Below are positions 27,663 to 35,891 of a DNA stretch of 59,114 nucleotides, in pieces (position 1 is the first letter of the stretch; the number at the start of each line of letters is the position of its first letter). Source of the DNA: Streptomyces sp. ISL-1 (GTDB lineage Bacteria; Actinomycetota; Actinomycetes; Streptomycetales; Streptomycetaceae); contig NZ_JAGGOI010000030.1 of NCBI RefSeq assembly GCF_018614585.1, positions 1 to 59,114 on the forward strand. Direction: 5' to 3'. The notes under the pieces are model-generated. The model was not told the DNA's origin and did no database searches. It was given only the letters and a program-made list of their open reading frames with translations. Made by a program: the position numbers and the translations under genes.

Positions 27663-27906
27663 TCAGTCCATCCGATGGGCGCTGCCCAACAATCCGGTCT
27701 CGGCATCCGCGGCCTGTGCGATGACGAACTGCCGGTCCCGCGCCGTGCAGCAGAGCGTGACGCCGTCCGCGAGGGTGGACAGCGCCTCCGTCTCGGGCCG
27801 CGGGAGATGCATGATGCGGCCGATCCGGGCGGCCTTCGTCGGGCGAGAAGCGCTGGATACCCACGAGAGAGGAGGCGGCCGCATCCCTCGGCCCGGCTTC
27901 AGCCAT
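27663..27906 (-). pseudogene. Frameshifted 3' remnant of a paralogue of the gene at 28368-29087
   Basis: In one minus-strand frame 27906 onward reads SSLVGIQRFSPDE; after one extra G near 27834 the next frame reads RIGRIMHLPRPETEALSTLADG and ends with TGLLGSAHRMD and a stop at 27663. The intact gene next door has STLVGIQRLSPQE, GRILALSQAEIEALPTLADG and SGLLGVARRMD in one frame. Removing a single base restores an uninterrupted match, so this is a decayed duplicate of the last third of that gene. The DUF397 gene lies between the remnant and the intact copy. Confidence 0.8.
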
Positions 27907-28005
27907 CAGCTGCCGGTCGAGTCGCCCTGCGGCGAAACCGCCCCATCCCGTGCAGTGACATGCGCCGCTTCCGCCGCCCGGGACCTTCCCAGCCGTTCGG
28001 CGCGC

Positions 28006-28239
28006 TCAGCGCAGATCGAATTCCCCGTCACGCGCGCCGAGTACAAACGCCCGCCACTCGGCTTCGGTGTATCGCAGCACGGTCTCCGGATCCAGGGACG
28101 ATCGCATGGCCACGGCCCCGCCCGGCAGATGTGCGATCTCCACCCGCTCCTCGTCCTCACTCGTGCCGGGGGCGCTGAGCCACTCGACGCCAGAGATGTC
28201 GAGGGCGTACAGCTCTTCCTTCTCCTGTGCGCTCCCCAT
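28006..28239 (-). CDS. Small DUF397 family protein
   Basis: A 77-residue acidic protein. The C-terminal half (GAVAMRSSLDPETVLRYTEAEWRAFVLGARDGEFD) carries the DUF397 pattern, in which the strand with Arg-Ser-Ser/Asp is followed by Y/F-T-x-x-E-W-x-A-F-x-x-G. DUF397 proteins in Streptomyces usually accompany helix-turn-helix regulators; none is adjacent here, which is unusual. GAAGGGA lies upstream of ATG 28239. It sits between the EccE-linked gene and the EspI-like gene, in the same direction. Confidence 0.8.
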   Translation of the reverse strand: MGSAQEKEELYALDISGVEWLSAPGTSEDEERVEIAHLPGGAVAMRSSLDPETVLRYTEAEWRAFVLGARDGEFDLR

Positions 28240-28367
28240 CAGTCAAGCTTCCCTTCGGTGCGGCCGAGATGAATGCTCCACGCGCCAAGACGCGTCGCGT
28301 AGTTGGACGCAACTCAGCGTCACTACGAGCATCCTAGGGCAGCTCTTTCCCGACCAACGGCGGAAAC

Positions 28368-29087
28368 TCAGTCCATCCGCCGAGCCACGCCCAGCAAGCC
28401 GGACTCGGCGTCTGTGGCACTCGTCATCACCCAGTGGCGCTCACGTCCCGCGCACCAGAGGGTGACGCCGTCCGCGAGAGTCGGCAGTGCTTCGATCTCG
28501 GCCTGCGACAGCGCCAGGATCCGGCCTGTCTGCTCCGCCTCCTGCGGTGAGAGCCGCTGGATGCCCACCAGCGTGGAGTCCCGCATCAACCGGGGCGCCA
28601 CCGGGCTCAGATACGGAAGCAGTGTCAGCACCGACTGCCACGGCGAGGACACCACGCGCCCGCGCGGCGGCCGCATGCCGCAGTCCCGTACCACCACTAC
28701 CGGACTGCCCACCGTCGCTCCCATCGGCGGCACCCGTCCCACGTCGTGGAGTGTGATGCATTCCAGGCCCGCGCCCGCGGCCTGTGCCAGCAGGGTCCAC
28801 GCCTGGGCGCGTCCGGTTTCGACTGCGACCCGCGCGCCCGTGCCCGCCGCGCGCAGCGCCAGCACCTGAGCCGTCCACAGGCCGCCGATCAGGAGTACGT
28901 CGTACGGCGACGAACGGTGGAACCCCACCATCTGGGGGCGCCCCTCCGCGTCGTCACCGATCACCACACCGTCGTCCCCGACGGGCAGCGAAAGCGCGCC
29001 CAGATGGTCCGCGGTCATGGTGTGCCCCGCGTGGCGGGGGCCGAGCAGCCCCCGAAGCCCACGCGCCGTTCCGGTTCCGGCAGTCAT
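28368..29087 (-). CDS. Type VII secretion-linked protein of unknown function, coupled to EccE
   Basis: The 239-residue product contains DDAEGRPQMVGFHRSSPYDV, a nucleotide-fold-like GGLWTAQVLALRAAGTGARVAVETGR, and the C-terminal module (VGIQRLSP to GVARRMD) that also survives in the frameshifted remnant nearby. There is no signal peptide and no clear membrane helix. ATG 29087 overlaps the eccE stop by four bases (ATGA), so it is made together with EccE; this coupling is the only evidence for a role in the secretion system. I do not recognise the family. Confidence 0.75.
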   Translation of the reverse strand: MTAGTGTARGLRGLLGPRHAGHTMTADHLGALSLPVGDDGVVIGDDAEGRPQMVGFHRSSPYDVLLIGGLWTAQVLALRAAGTGARVAVETGRAQAWTLLAQAAGAGLECITLHDVGRVPPMGATVGSPVVVVRDCGMRPPRGRVVSSPWQSVLTLLPYLSPVAPRLMRDSTLVGIQRLSPQEAEQTGRILALSQAEIEALPTLADGVTLWCAGRERHWVMTSATDAESGLLGVARRMD

Positions 29088-30418
29088 CGCGCACCTCCCA
29101 GAGGGAGAGTCGCCAGCACACCGGGCAACTGTTCGCGGTCCAGTCGCACAAGTCCTACCTTCGCCGAACGCGCGGCATGCTCCAACGCCCGTCGCACCCC
29201 GACCAGTTCGGTGTCGGAGCCGCCGGTGACCCGTACATGGCCGCCCACGGTCATCGACCCTTGGTGTGAGCCGCGCCGCAGGGTGAGACTGAAAGTGGTC
29301 GCGTACGCCGGCGCAGAGGTGAGCAGCGACACCAGCTTGGGCAGGGGAGCCGCCCCACGTCCCAGTTCGGGCCAGCGGCCCACCGCGTATGTGGTGTGCC
29401 AGCGGTCGTCGCACCGCCAGACTCGCGCCGTCTCGGCGGTTCGCCGCTGAGGCGCGGCATCCGGCCGGCTCGCGCGGGCCGACAGCCTCGGACTGGCACA
29501 GGCAGAAGTCGCCACTGTGGTGTTCAGATCCTCCTGGTCCAGTACCACGGCCCGGAATCCGGCCCCGGTGATACGGCTCGCCACATGGTCCGCCACACGC
29601 ACCAGGCAGCGTTGGGCACCTTCGATTCCGCCTCCACGCGCCTCCACGGCCTCCCGGCACAGTTCCGGGTCCAACTTCACCGCCACCCAGGTCATCCTCA
29701 GCGCGGGCGCCCCGGTCCGCTCCTGCAGCGGGGCGTACGAGAGCCGCGCGACCGACTGCTGGGGCAGGTGTGGTGCGGGCGCCGAACGGACCTGCTGAAC
29801 CAGCTGCACCGACTCCAGCACGATGTCGTCCACCTCGAGGGCACCACCCAGGAGGGACAGCGGGAGCGCCCGTGCACCGAACGCGGGGCGCAGCGCATCA
29901 CCGCTCGCTTCGACCCTTACCACCGCGGTCAGAAACGTTCCGTCGCCGAGCATGCCGACAGTGCGCCGATCGCGGTCGACGTAGGTGAAGGGACGGAATC
30001 CCGGCACGCTCTCCGCGACGGGTGCCAACGAGGCGTCGACTTCCCCCGCGGTCAGCCCGGCGCCTCGCTTGCGTGCGCGCAGCGCGAGGGCAGTCGACAG
30101 CCAGTCCTGTACGGCGTGGCCGCGGCGGCGTATCACGGCGAGCAGGACCAGGGAGCAGGCGATGGTGGCGGTGGGTACCATCCACAGCCCGCCGAGCGCG
30201 ACCCCGACCGCGGTCAGCGCCAGTGCCACCTCGACGAGTACCAACTGCCGCAGTTGGAAGGGGCCGACGCGGCTGGTGCGCGACAGGGGACGCAAAGTCG
30301 TCGTCGCAGGAGCGCGCTGTGGCGTCGAGGCCCCCCGTCCGTTGCTGCGTTGCCGTTGGGAAGTGTCAGGGGCTCGATCGGTAGTCCGCCCATTTCGCGC
30401 GCGCGTCGCCGTACCCAT
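29084..30418 (-). CDS. eccE: Type VII secretion system membrane protein EccE
   Basis: EccE lies on the outside edge of the ESX membrane complex. The 444-residue protein has a disordered basic N terminus, two close membrane helices at about residues 58-78 and 81-96, then a cytoplasmic domain with VQDWLSTALALRARKRG, GFRPFTYVDRDRRTVGMLGDG and a Pro/Ala-rich middle. This layout, and divergence from eccB, identify it. I use ATG 30418, which has GAGGGGG about 12 bases upstream. The eccE-eccB gap (30419-30599) should hold both promoters. Confidence 0.87.
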   Translation of the reverse strand: MGTATRARNGRTTDRAPDTSQRQRSNGRGASTPQRAPATTTLRPLSRTSRVGPFQLRQLVLVEVALALTAVGVALGGLWMVPTATIACSLVLLAVIRRRGHAVQDWLSTALALRARKRGAGLTAGEVDASLAPVAESVPGFRPFTYVDRDRRTVGMLGDGTFLTAVVRVEASGDALRPAFGARALPLSLLGGALEVDDIVLESVQLVQQVRSAPAPHLPQQSVARLSYAPLQERTGAPALRMTWVAVKLDPELCREAVEARGGGIEGAQRCLVRVADHVASRITGAGFRAVVLDQEDLNTTVATSACASPRLSARASRPDAAPQRRTAETARVWRCDDRWHTTYAVGRWPELGRGAAPLPKLVSLLTSAPAYATTFSLTLRRGSHQGSMTVGGHVRVTGGSDTELVGVRRALEHAARSAKVGLVRLDREQLPGVLATLPLGGAR

Positions 30419-30599
30419 CGCCGCGTTGCCCCCTCGTGTCCGTAATTCCCAAATTCCTATGGGCGTTGACCGGGCGATCACCCTACCTGAGCAGTGAGAC
30501 GGAAGCGCCAGCAGGCATAGTAGGGGGCTGGCACGACAACAGGCCTGCTCGGTGAGTATGGGAGCCTGGTCGCCCAGCGGGGAGAGGGACAGCGGACAG

Positions 30600-32126
30600 A
30601 TGGCATCACGACGGGACGAACTCAACGCCTACACCTTCGCGAAGCGAAGGCTGATTGCGCAGTTCGTGCAGCCGAATTCGACCGGTTCGGAGGAAGGTGC
30701 ACCGCGCCCGCTGCGTGCGGTGTTGCCCGGCGCGATCGTCGGAGTGGTGATCCTCGCGGCCTTCGGGGCATGGGGGATGTTCAAACCGGTGGCACCCCAG
30801 AAATGGGACGCAGCGGGCGAGAACGTCATCATCGCCAGCAAGTCCACTACTCGCTATGTGGTGTTGAAGACCAAGGGCAAGGCCCAGCTCCATCCCGTCC
30901 TGAACATGGCGTCCGCCAAGCTCCTCCTTGACTCGGACAAGGGCAAGGTCATCAACGTCTCCGAGTCCGTACTCGACAACGGCAAGATTCCGCACGGCGC
31001 CACCCTCGGGATTCCCTACGCCCCCGACCGGTTGCCCGACTCCAAGGAGGCCGGGGCGGCCAAACGCTGGGCGGTCTGTGAGCGCCCCGGCGAGGGCGGC
31101 AGAGCCATCCAGAAGGCGGCTTTCGTCCTCTCCGAACGCGAGCAGAAGAAGACCGAGGGCGCCAACCGCCTGGCCGGCGGTGAGCTGTTGTACGTCGAGG
31201 GGCCCGACCAGGTCCGTTACGTCGTCGACGCCGAGGGCAAGGCGTATGCGGTCCAGAAGGACGAACTGCTCCTGCGCCAGCTGGTCGGACAGGGTCGCGT
31301 GCCGCAAAGGGTGTCGGCCGCCTGGCTGGACACGCTGCACAAGGGCGACCCCATCGACTTCCCGAAGATAACCGGCACCCCTGGCCTCGACGCCAACGTC
31401 TCCGGTGACCTGGCGCCCGAGCTGAACAAAGTGGGCATGGTCCTGATGGCGACCGACGGCACCAGGAACCAGCAGTACATCGTCCTGCCGGGCCGTGTCG
31501 CCCCCGTCTCGGACTTCACCGCGAAGCTGCTGCTGAACAGCAAGGACCTGATCAAGCTCGGCCAGGCCGGCCGGGCGAAGTCCGTCAGCGCCGCCACATT
31601 CCAGCCGGGTGCGGCGTTCGGGCAGGACAACGACTGGCCGGAGCAGGCACCAACGCCCGTCAACACGGCGAGCATCGGTGAAGGCAGTCGTAACACCGTC
31701 TGCAACGTGCTGCGCACGGTGGACGCGGAAAGCGGCGCCACCACCCTCGGCACCTGGGCGGGCACCGACTTCCCGGCGACGCTGCCGACCGGTTCGAGCA
31801 GCGCCTACGTCACCCCCGGATCCGGCTTGCTGTTCCGGCAGTTCAAGGGCTCCACGACCGACGCCGGCTTCCTCTTCCTCGTCACCGACACGGGTCTGCG
31901 CTATGCCATGCAGTCCAACGGGGACACCGCGACCGGCGACTCCGGCATCGGCTCCTCCGGTTCGGCGAAGGAGGAGCAGGAGCGGCAACAAGAGGCGCAG
32001 CAGGCCCAGAACCGCCTCGGTTACAAGGGAGTTGATCCCGTGCCGGTTCCCGCCGCGTGGTCCTCGTTCCTGCCGACGGGACCGCGCCTGTCGACCGGGG
32101 CCGCTCGTCTGCCGCAGGGTTCGTGA
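30600..32126 (+). CDS. eccB: Type VII secretion system core protein EccB
   Basis: EccB is a core component of the ESX inner-membrane complex with a large extracytoplasmic domain. The 508-residue protein begins with the family signature MASRRDELNAYTFAKRRLIAQF, has one membrane helix at about residues 40-60 (VLPGAIVGVVILAAFGAWGM), and a long extracytoplasmic part of internal repeats. The frame is open upstream to 30552, but the family N terminus begins at ATG 30600, preceded by GGAGAGGG. The C-terminal tail is Gln/Glu-rich. The mycosin gene follows after 13 bases. Confidence 0.93.
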   Translation: MASRRDELNAYTFAKRRLIAQFVQPNSTGSEEGAPRPLRAVLPGAIVGVVILAAFGAWGMFKPVAPQKWDAAGENVIIASKSTTRYVVLKTKGKAQLHPVLNMASAKLLLDSDKGKVINVSESVLDNGKIPHGATLGIPYAPDRLPDSKEAGAAKRWAVCERPGEGGRAIQKAAFVLSEREQKKTEGANRLAGGELLYVEGPDQVRYVVDAEGKAYAVQKDELLLRQLVGQGRVPQRVSAAWLDTLHKGDPIDFPKITGTPGLDANVSGDLAPELNKVGMVLMATDGTRNQQYIVLPGRVAPVSDFTAKLLLNSKDLIKLGQAGRAKSVSAATFQPGAAFGQDNDWPEQAPTPVNTASIGEGSRNTVCNVLRTVDAESGATTLGTWAGTDFPATLPTGSSSAYVTPGSGLLFRQFKGSTTDAGFLFLVTDTGLRYAMQSNGDTATGDSGIGSSGSAKEEQERQQEAQQAQNRLGYKGVDPVPVPAAWSSFLPTGPRLSTGAARLPQGS

Positions 32127-32139
32127 GGGCGAAGCAGAG

Positions 32140-33390
32140 ATGACTCATACGTACCGACGACTCATCACCGCTGCGGCAGCCACCGCGATCACTTTCATCG
32201 GCCTGCCGGCGGCCCCTGCGGCGGCGGACTCGGGCACTCAGTGCACGTTCCCCGGGAAGACGTACGAGGGGCGACCGTGGGCGCTGCAGCGAGTCCTGCT
32301 GGACGAGCTGTGGAAGCAGTCCACCGGCAAGGGGGTGCGGGTCGCGGTCATCGACACCGGCGTCGACATCAAGAACCCGCAGCTGACACGAGCGGTGGAC
32401 GTCAAGAGCGGCCGGAACCTGATGGACAAGAACATCAAGGACGACAACGGCGACAAGATCGCGCGCGGCAAGGAGAACGGCACCACGGACGTGGTGGGCC
32501 ACGGCACCAAGGTCGCCGGCATCATCGCAGCCCGCCCCGCGAAGGGCACCGGCTTCGTAGGTCTCGCTCCGGATGCCACGATCATTCCCCTCCAGCAGAA
32601 CGACGCCGAGGGCCACGGCACCGCCGAGACCCTGGCCGGGGCCATCCGCGAAGCGATCCGGGCGCGCGCCGATGTCATCAACATCTCCCAGGACACGGCC
32701 AACGCCGTGGAGCCCACACCTGTACTGAAGCGGGCGGTGGACGACGCGCTGGCCAAGGAGATCGTTATCGTCGCCTCAGCGGGCAACGACGGCCTGGGCG
32801 GCAACGTCAAGAAGACCTACCCGGCTTCGTACGACGGTGTTCTGGCCGTGGCTTCGTCCGACCGCAACAACGAACGCGCCTCCTTTTCCCAGTCGGGCGA
32901 CTTCGTCGGCATCGCGGCCCCTGGTGTGGACATGGTTTCCACAGTCCCTGGGGGCGGCCACTGCGCCGACAACGGCACCAGCTTCTCGGCGCCGTACGTC
33001 GCCGGCATTGCTGCGCTCATCAAGAGCAAGCACGCCAAGGACAAGTGGACAGGGAAGCAGATCGTCGCCCAGATCCAGCAGACGGCGGAACGCTCGACCG
33101 CCGGCCATGACCGTCTGGTGGGCTGGGGAGTCGTCGACCCTGTACGCGCATTGACCGAGGACGACAAGCCGATCGACCAACCGGTCGCCCATGAGGGTGT
33201 GACCAGAGCAGAGGCGCCCACTCCGGCCGAACTCCATCTGGGCGAGACGCCGGAGGAGCGCAACGCACGCCTCGCGACCTATGTCGTCGTGGGCGGCGGT
33301 GTGCTGGTGGCGTCCATCACCGGTGGTGCGGTGGCTCTGCGCGACGCCCGACGGCGCACGAGGCGGGTCGCGGGGGAATCTCGTGGCTGA
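32140..33390 (+). CDS. mycP: Type VII secretion-associated subtilisin-like protease (mycosin) 1
   Basis: Mycosins are membrane-anchored S8 proteases that stabilise and process ESX systems. The 416-residue protein has a signal peptide (residues 1-29, cut after PAAPAAA), the complete triad Asp72 (VAVIDTGVD), His121 (VVGHGTKVAG) and Ser281 (NGTSFSAPYVAG), and a C-terminal membrane helix (YVVVGGGVLVASITGGAVAL) followed by RRRTRR. It is directly behind eccB, which is the standard place. Confidence 0.93.
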   Translation: MTHTYRRLITAAAATAITFIGLPAAPAAADSGTQCTFPGKTYEGRPWALQRVLLDELWKQSTGKGVRVAVIDTGVDIKNPQLTRAVDVKSGRNLMDKNIKDDNGDKIARGKENGTTDVVGHGTKVAGIIAARPAKGTGFVGLAPDATIIPLQQNDAEGHGTAETLAGAIREAIRARADVINISQDTANAVEPTPVLKRAVDDALAKEIVIVASAGNDGLGGNVKKTYPASYDGVLAVASSDRNNERASFSQSGDFVGIAAPGVDMVSTVPGGGHCADNGTSFSAPYVAGIAALIKSKHAKDKWTGKQIVAQIQQTAERSTAGHDRLVGWGVVDPVRALTEDDKPIDQPVAHEGVTRAEAPTPAELHLGETPEERNARLATYVVVGGGVLVASITGGAVALRDARRRTRRVAGESRG

Positions 33391-33487
33391 GTGGCCGAAC
33401 GCCGCAAACCAGACATGCCGGAAGGGTTGCAACCGCACAGCGCCTGGCGGTCGTCTCACCAGGGAAGTCGCGTGACGGATAAGACAC

Positions 33488-33516
33488 TTGGGCCTGTCAG
33501 AGCCAGTGGCTAGACT
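33488..33516 (+). promoter_or_regulatory. Putative vegetative promoter for the substrate block of the secretion locus
   Basis: TTGGGC (33488-33493) and TAGACT (33511-33516) are spaced 17 bases apart, close to the Streptomyces housekeeping pattern TTGAC-N17-TAGRRT. The expected transcription start is near 33523, about 75 bases before GTG 33599. It lies in the 208-bp gap after mycosin 1, which makes the downstream genes separately transcribed from eccB-mycP. Confidence 0.5.
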
Positions 33517-33598
33517 GGGTACTTGCGAGATCAGTGATGTGCGAGTCACCACGATCGCAACGCGTGACAGCAGCAGCAAACGGGGAGGAACGAGCATC

Positions 33599-34123
33599 GT
33601 GCTCGATGGTGGCGGGGGCGGCGGCGGGGGCGGCTCGACCGGTGGCGGTGACCTCGAGCGCGGCGTTGGTGCCCTGAAGAAGTTCCAGGGGAAGATCAAC
33701 GAGCTGCTGGCGGAGCTCGAAGGCGGGGGAGCCGGCAAGGCGAAGGTGGCAGCCCAGGCGGTTACACGGGCCTCGTTCAGCGGTGCCAACACTGAATTCG
33801 GCGAGGCGGAGGGCTTCTACCTGCAGTACAACCGGGTCCACAAGGCGCTTGTCTCGCTCTCCAAGTCGCTGGGCGATCAGATCGAGATGTTGAGCATCGC
33901 CGTGCATGGCGCGGACGTTGGCTTCAACAACCTGGAGGAGGAGCAGCGACGGCGGTTCCATTCGATCCAGACTCGTGTCTACCAGGAGCAGCAGGAGCAG
34001 GAGAAGCAGCAGGCTCGGTGGGAAGCGCAGCAGAAGCAGGGCAAGGAGCCCGGAGAGAAGAGCGGCGAGCCCGAGCGGGCGCGTGACGACAAGAAGACCA
34101 TCGATCCGAAGGGGCTGAGGTGA
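33599..34123 (+). CDS. Helical, Gln/Glu-tailed protein of the type VII locus
   Basis: A 174-residue protein. It begins with a poly-Gly stretch (DGGGGGGGGGSTGGGDL), continues with two helices (GVGALKKFQGKINELLAELE; YNRVHKALVSLSKSLGDQIEML) and ends in a charged coiled coil rich in EQQEQEKQQ. Length and helical hairpin suggest a WXG100-superfamily-like partner, but no W-x-G is present and I do not recognise a named family. GGGGAGG at 33582-33588 is well placed for GTG 33599. It is followed after six bases by the WXG protein and may be its heterodimer partner. Confidence 0.7.
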   Translation: MLDGGGGGGGGGSTGGGDLERGVGALKKFQGKINELLAELEGGGAGKAKVAAQAVTRASFSGANTEFGEAEGFYLQYNRVHKALVSLSKSLGDQIEMLSIAVHGADVGFNNLEEEQRRRFHSIQTRVYQEQQEQEKQQARWEAQQKQGKEPGEKSGEPERARDDKKTIDPKGLR

Positions 34124-34129
34124 TCGCTG

Positions 34130-35866
34130 ATGGGTGAGAATGAGAAGAACCTCACTCCTGAGAAGCAGCAGGCGCAGGACACAGCGCAGATCCAGAATGG
34201 GTTTGGCGCTACCGACGCGCTCGAGCACTTCGCGATCGTGATGGACCGCATCGGCTTCGGCGGCGGCTCCGGTCCAGGCGGATACTTCGGCACGACGGAC
34301 TTCGAAAAGAAGCAGCTCAACGAGATGCTCGACCTCATCGAGGACTCTAACCCGGAGGACCTGGAGACGGCGGGCGAGGCTCTCTTGACGGCGAAGGACG
34401 CCCTCAACAGGGCTGCGAAGGACCTTGCCGACCACGTCACCAGCTCGGAGTCGGACTGGAAGGGCGAGGCCGCCACCGAGTTCAGCAGGTTCGGAAAGGC
34501 GCTCGCCGCGCACGCCGCGGACCTGGCCACATTCGCCAACGCCGCCGGCACGCAGATGAAGGTCGCAAGCACGGGCCTCGCCTCGGTGAGAAACTCCATG
34601 CCGCGGGAGCGCGACACTCGGCTGTTCGGAAAGAAACCCGAAGCGTTTGCGCTGGCCCCGGCCAAGGAGACCAACCCGGAGTACATCGAGGCCGTGAAGG
34701 TGGAGGAGAACCGCCAGGAGGCCATCAACCAGATGAACCGCCTGGCCTCGTTCTACGCGGTTTCCGAGTCGTCTCTGGCGGGGCAGGAAGCGCCGAAGTT
34801 TCCGGGGATGCTGAATGCGGATGTGCCCCGGCCAAGGTCTCAGATTGTCGGGGAGGGGGACTCGGGCGCAACTGCCACGGGTGCCGAGTCATCCACGGTA
34901 CCCGCAGAGCGGTCACTCTTGGCCAAAGCGGACTCCAGCGGCACGGATGGCGCCTCCAAGGTGGATTCCGTTGGAACAGTCGCGCCCGTTCCGGACCGGA
35001 ACACGTCGATGGAGATCGACAGCGTCGCGACGCCGCCGGCTCCCACCACAAGCCCTGGCGCTGCGCCGCCCCCTTCTGCCACCGGTCCGGTAGGCCCTGC
35101 GAATGGTCAGGTTCCTCCGATGGCGAGCGGGTTCGCGAACCCCGTTCGAGGTGGTGTGCCGCGGGCAACGGGTAAGTCGAGCGCACCCAGGGCCGGTGGC
35201 ACGGGCCAGAGCGCAGTCGGACGGCCTGGCGCCGCTGGAAGCGGTCCCGCGGCAGCGGGGCGTGCTGGAGCAGTTGGTCGGCCGGGCCCGATGGGTACAG
35301 GTCCCGCGGCGGGACGTGCCAACGCTGGCGGAGCCGCAGGCCGGACTCCCGTGGCCGGTAGACCGGGTGCGGCAGGTCAGCCCATGGCCGGACGTACAGG
35401 CACAGGCGGGACTGCTGGTCCTCGCGCGGGTCGTGCGGGTCGTGCGGACGGCATCGTGGGCGGTACGCCGCAGCGTGCCGCGACGGGCTCCGCCGGATCT
35501 CGCATCCCACGGGGAACGGTCATCGGCGGTGAGGGAGCGGCACCCGGACGTGCCGCTGCGAGGCCCAGCCAGTCCGGAGTCGTCGGGGCAAATCCTGCGA
35601 ACAGCGCCCCCCGATCCACTGGACGGGGCACCCCGAGCTCGAACGGAGTCGTTGGCACACCGCGTAACGGCGCGCCCGGCTCACGGCCAGGCGCTGGAGG
35701 CTTCACCGCAGGCGGTGCAGGCTTTGTCGGCGGCCGCCCAGGCCAACGTCAGTCCGGTGATGAGGAGCAGGAGCGCACCGGATCAGCACGTCCGGACTAC
35801 CTGACGGACGACGAAGAGACATGGACGGCACGCCGGCGTGGCGCCGTGCCGCCGGTGATCGACTAA
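34130..35866 (+). CDS. WXG-domain protein with long Pro/Gly/Ala-rich tail, probable type VII substrate
   Basis: The 578-residue protein has an N-terminal helical domain containing ESDWKGEAATEF (Trp110-Lys-Gly112), the W-x-G turn of the WXG100/PPE superfamily, up to about residue 215. Residues 240-540 are low-complexity Pro/Gly/Ala/Arg with AGRPGAAG-type units. The C terminus returns to order with RPDYLTDDEETWTARRRG and PPVID, which includes a Y-x-x-x-D pattern. This architecture resembles PPE/Esp-type ESX substrates. The protein is translated from ATG 34130, six bases after the helical gene. No enzymatic motif is seen. Confidence 0.75.
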   Translation: MGENEKNLTPEKQQAQDTAQIQNGFGATDALEHFAIVMDRIGFGGGSGPGGYFGTTDFEKKQLNEMLDLIEDSNPEDLETAGEALLTAKDALNRAAKDLADHVTSSESDWKGEAATEFSRFGKALAAHAADLATFANAAGTQMKVASTGLASVRNSMPRERDTRLFGKKPEAFALAPAKETNPEYIEAVKVEENRQEAINQMNRLASFYAVSESSLAGQEAPKFPGMLNADVPRPRSQIVGEGDSGATATGAESSTVPAERSLLAKADSSGTDGASKVDSVGTVAPVPDRNTSMEIDSVATPPAPTTSPGAAPPPSATGPVGPANGQVPPMASGFANPVRGGVPRATGKSSAPRAGGTGQSAVGRPGAAGSGPAAAGRAGAVGRPGPMGTGPAAGRANAGGAAGRTPVAGRPGAAGQPMAGRTGTGGTAGPRAGRAGRADGIVGGTPQRAATGSAGSRIPRGTVIGGEGAAPGRAAARPSQSGVVGANPANSAPRSTGRGTPSSNGVVGTPRNGAPGSRPGAGGFTAGGAGFVGGRPGQRQSGDEEQERTGSARPDYLTDDEETWTARRRGAVPPVID

Positions 35867-35891
35867 GCACAGGGAAGGTTCGGAAGTCAGG

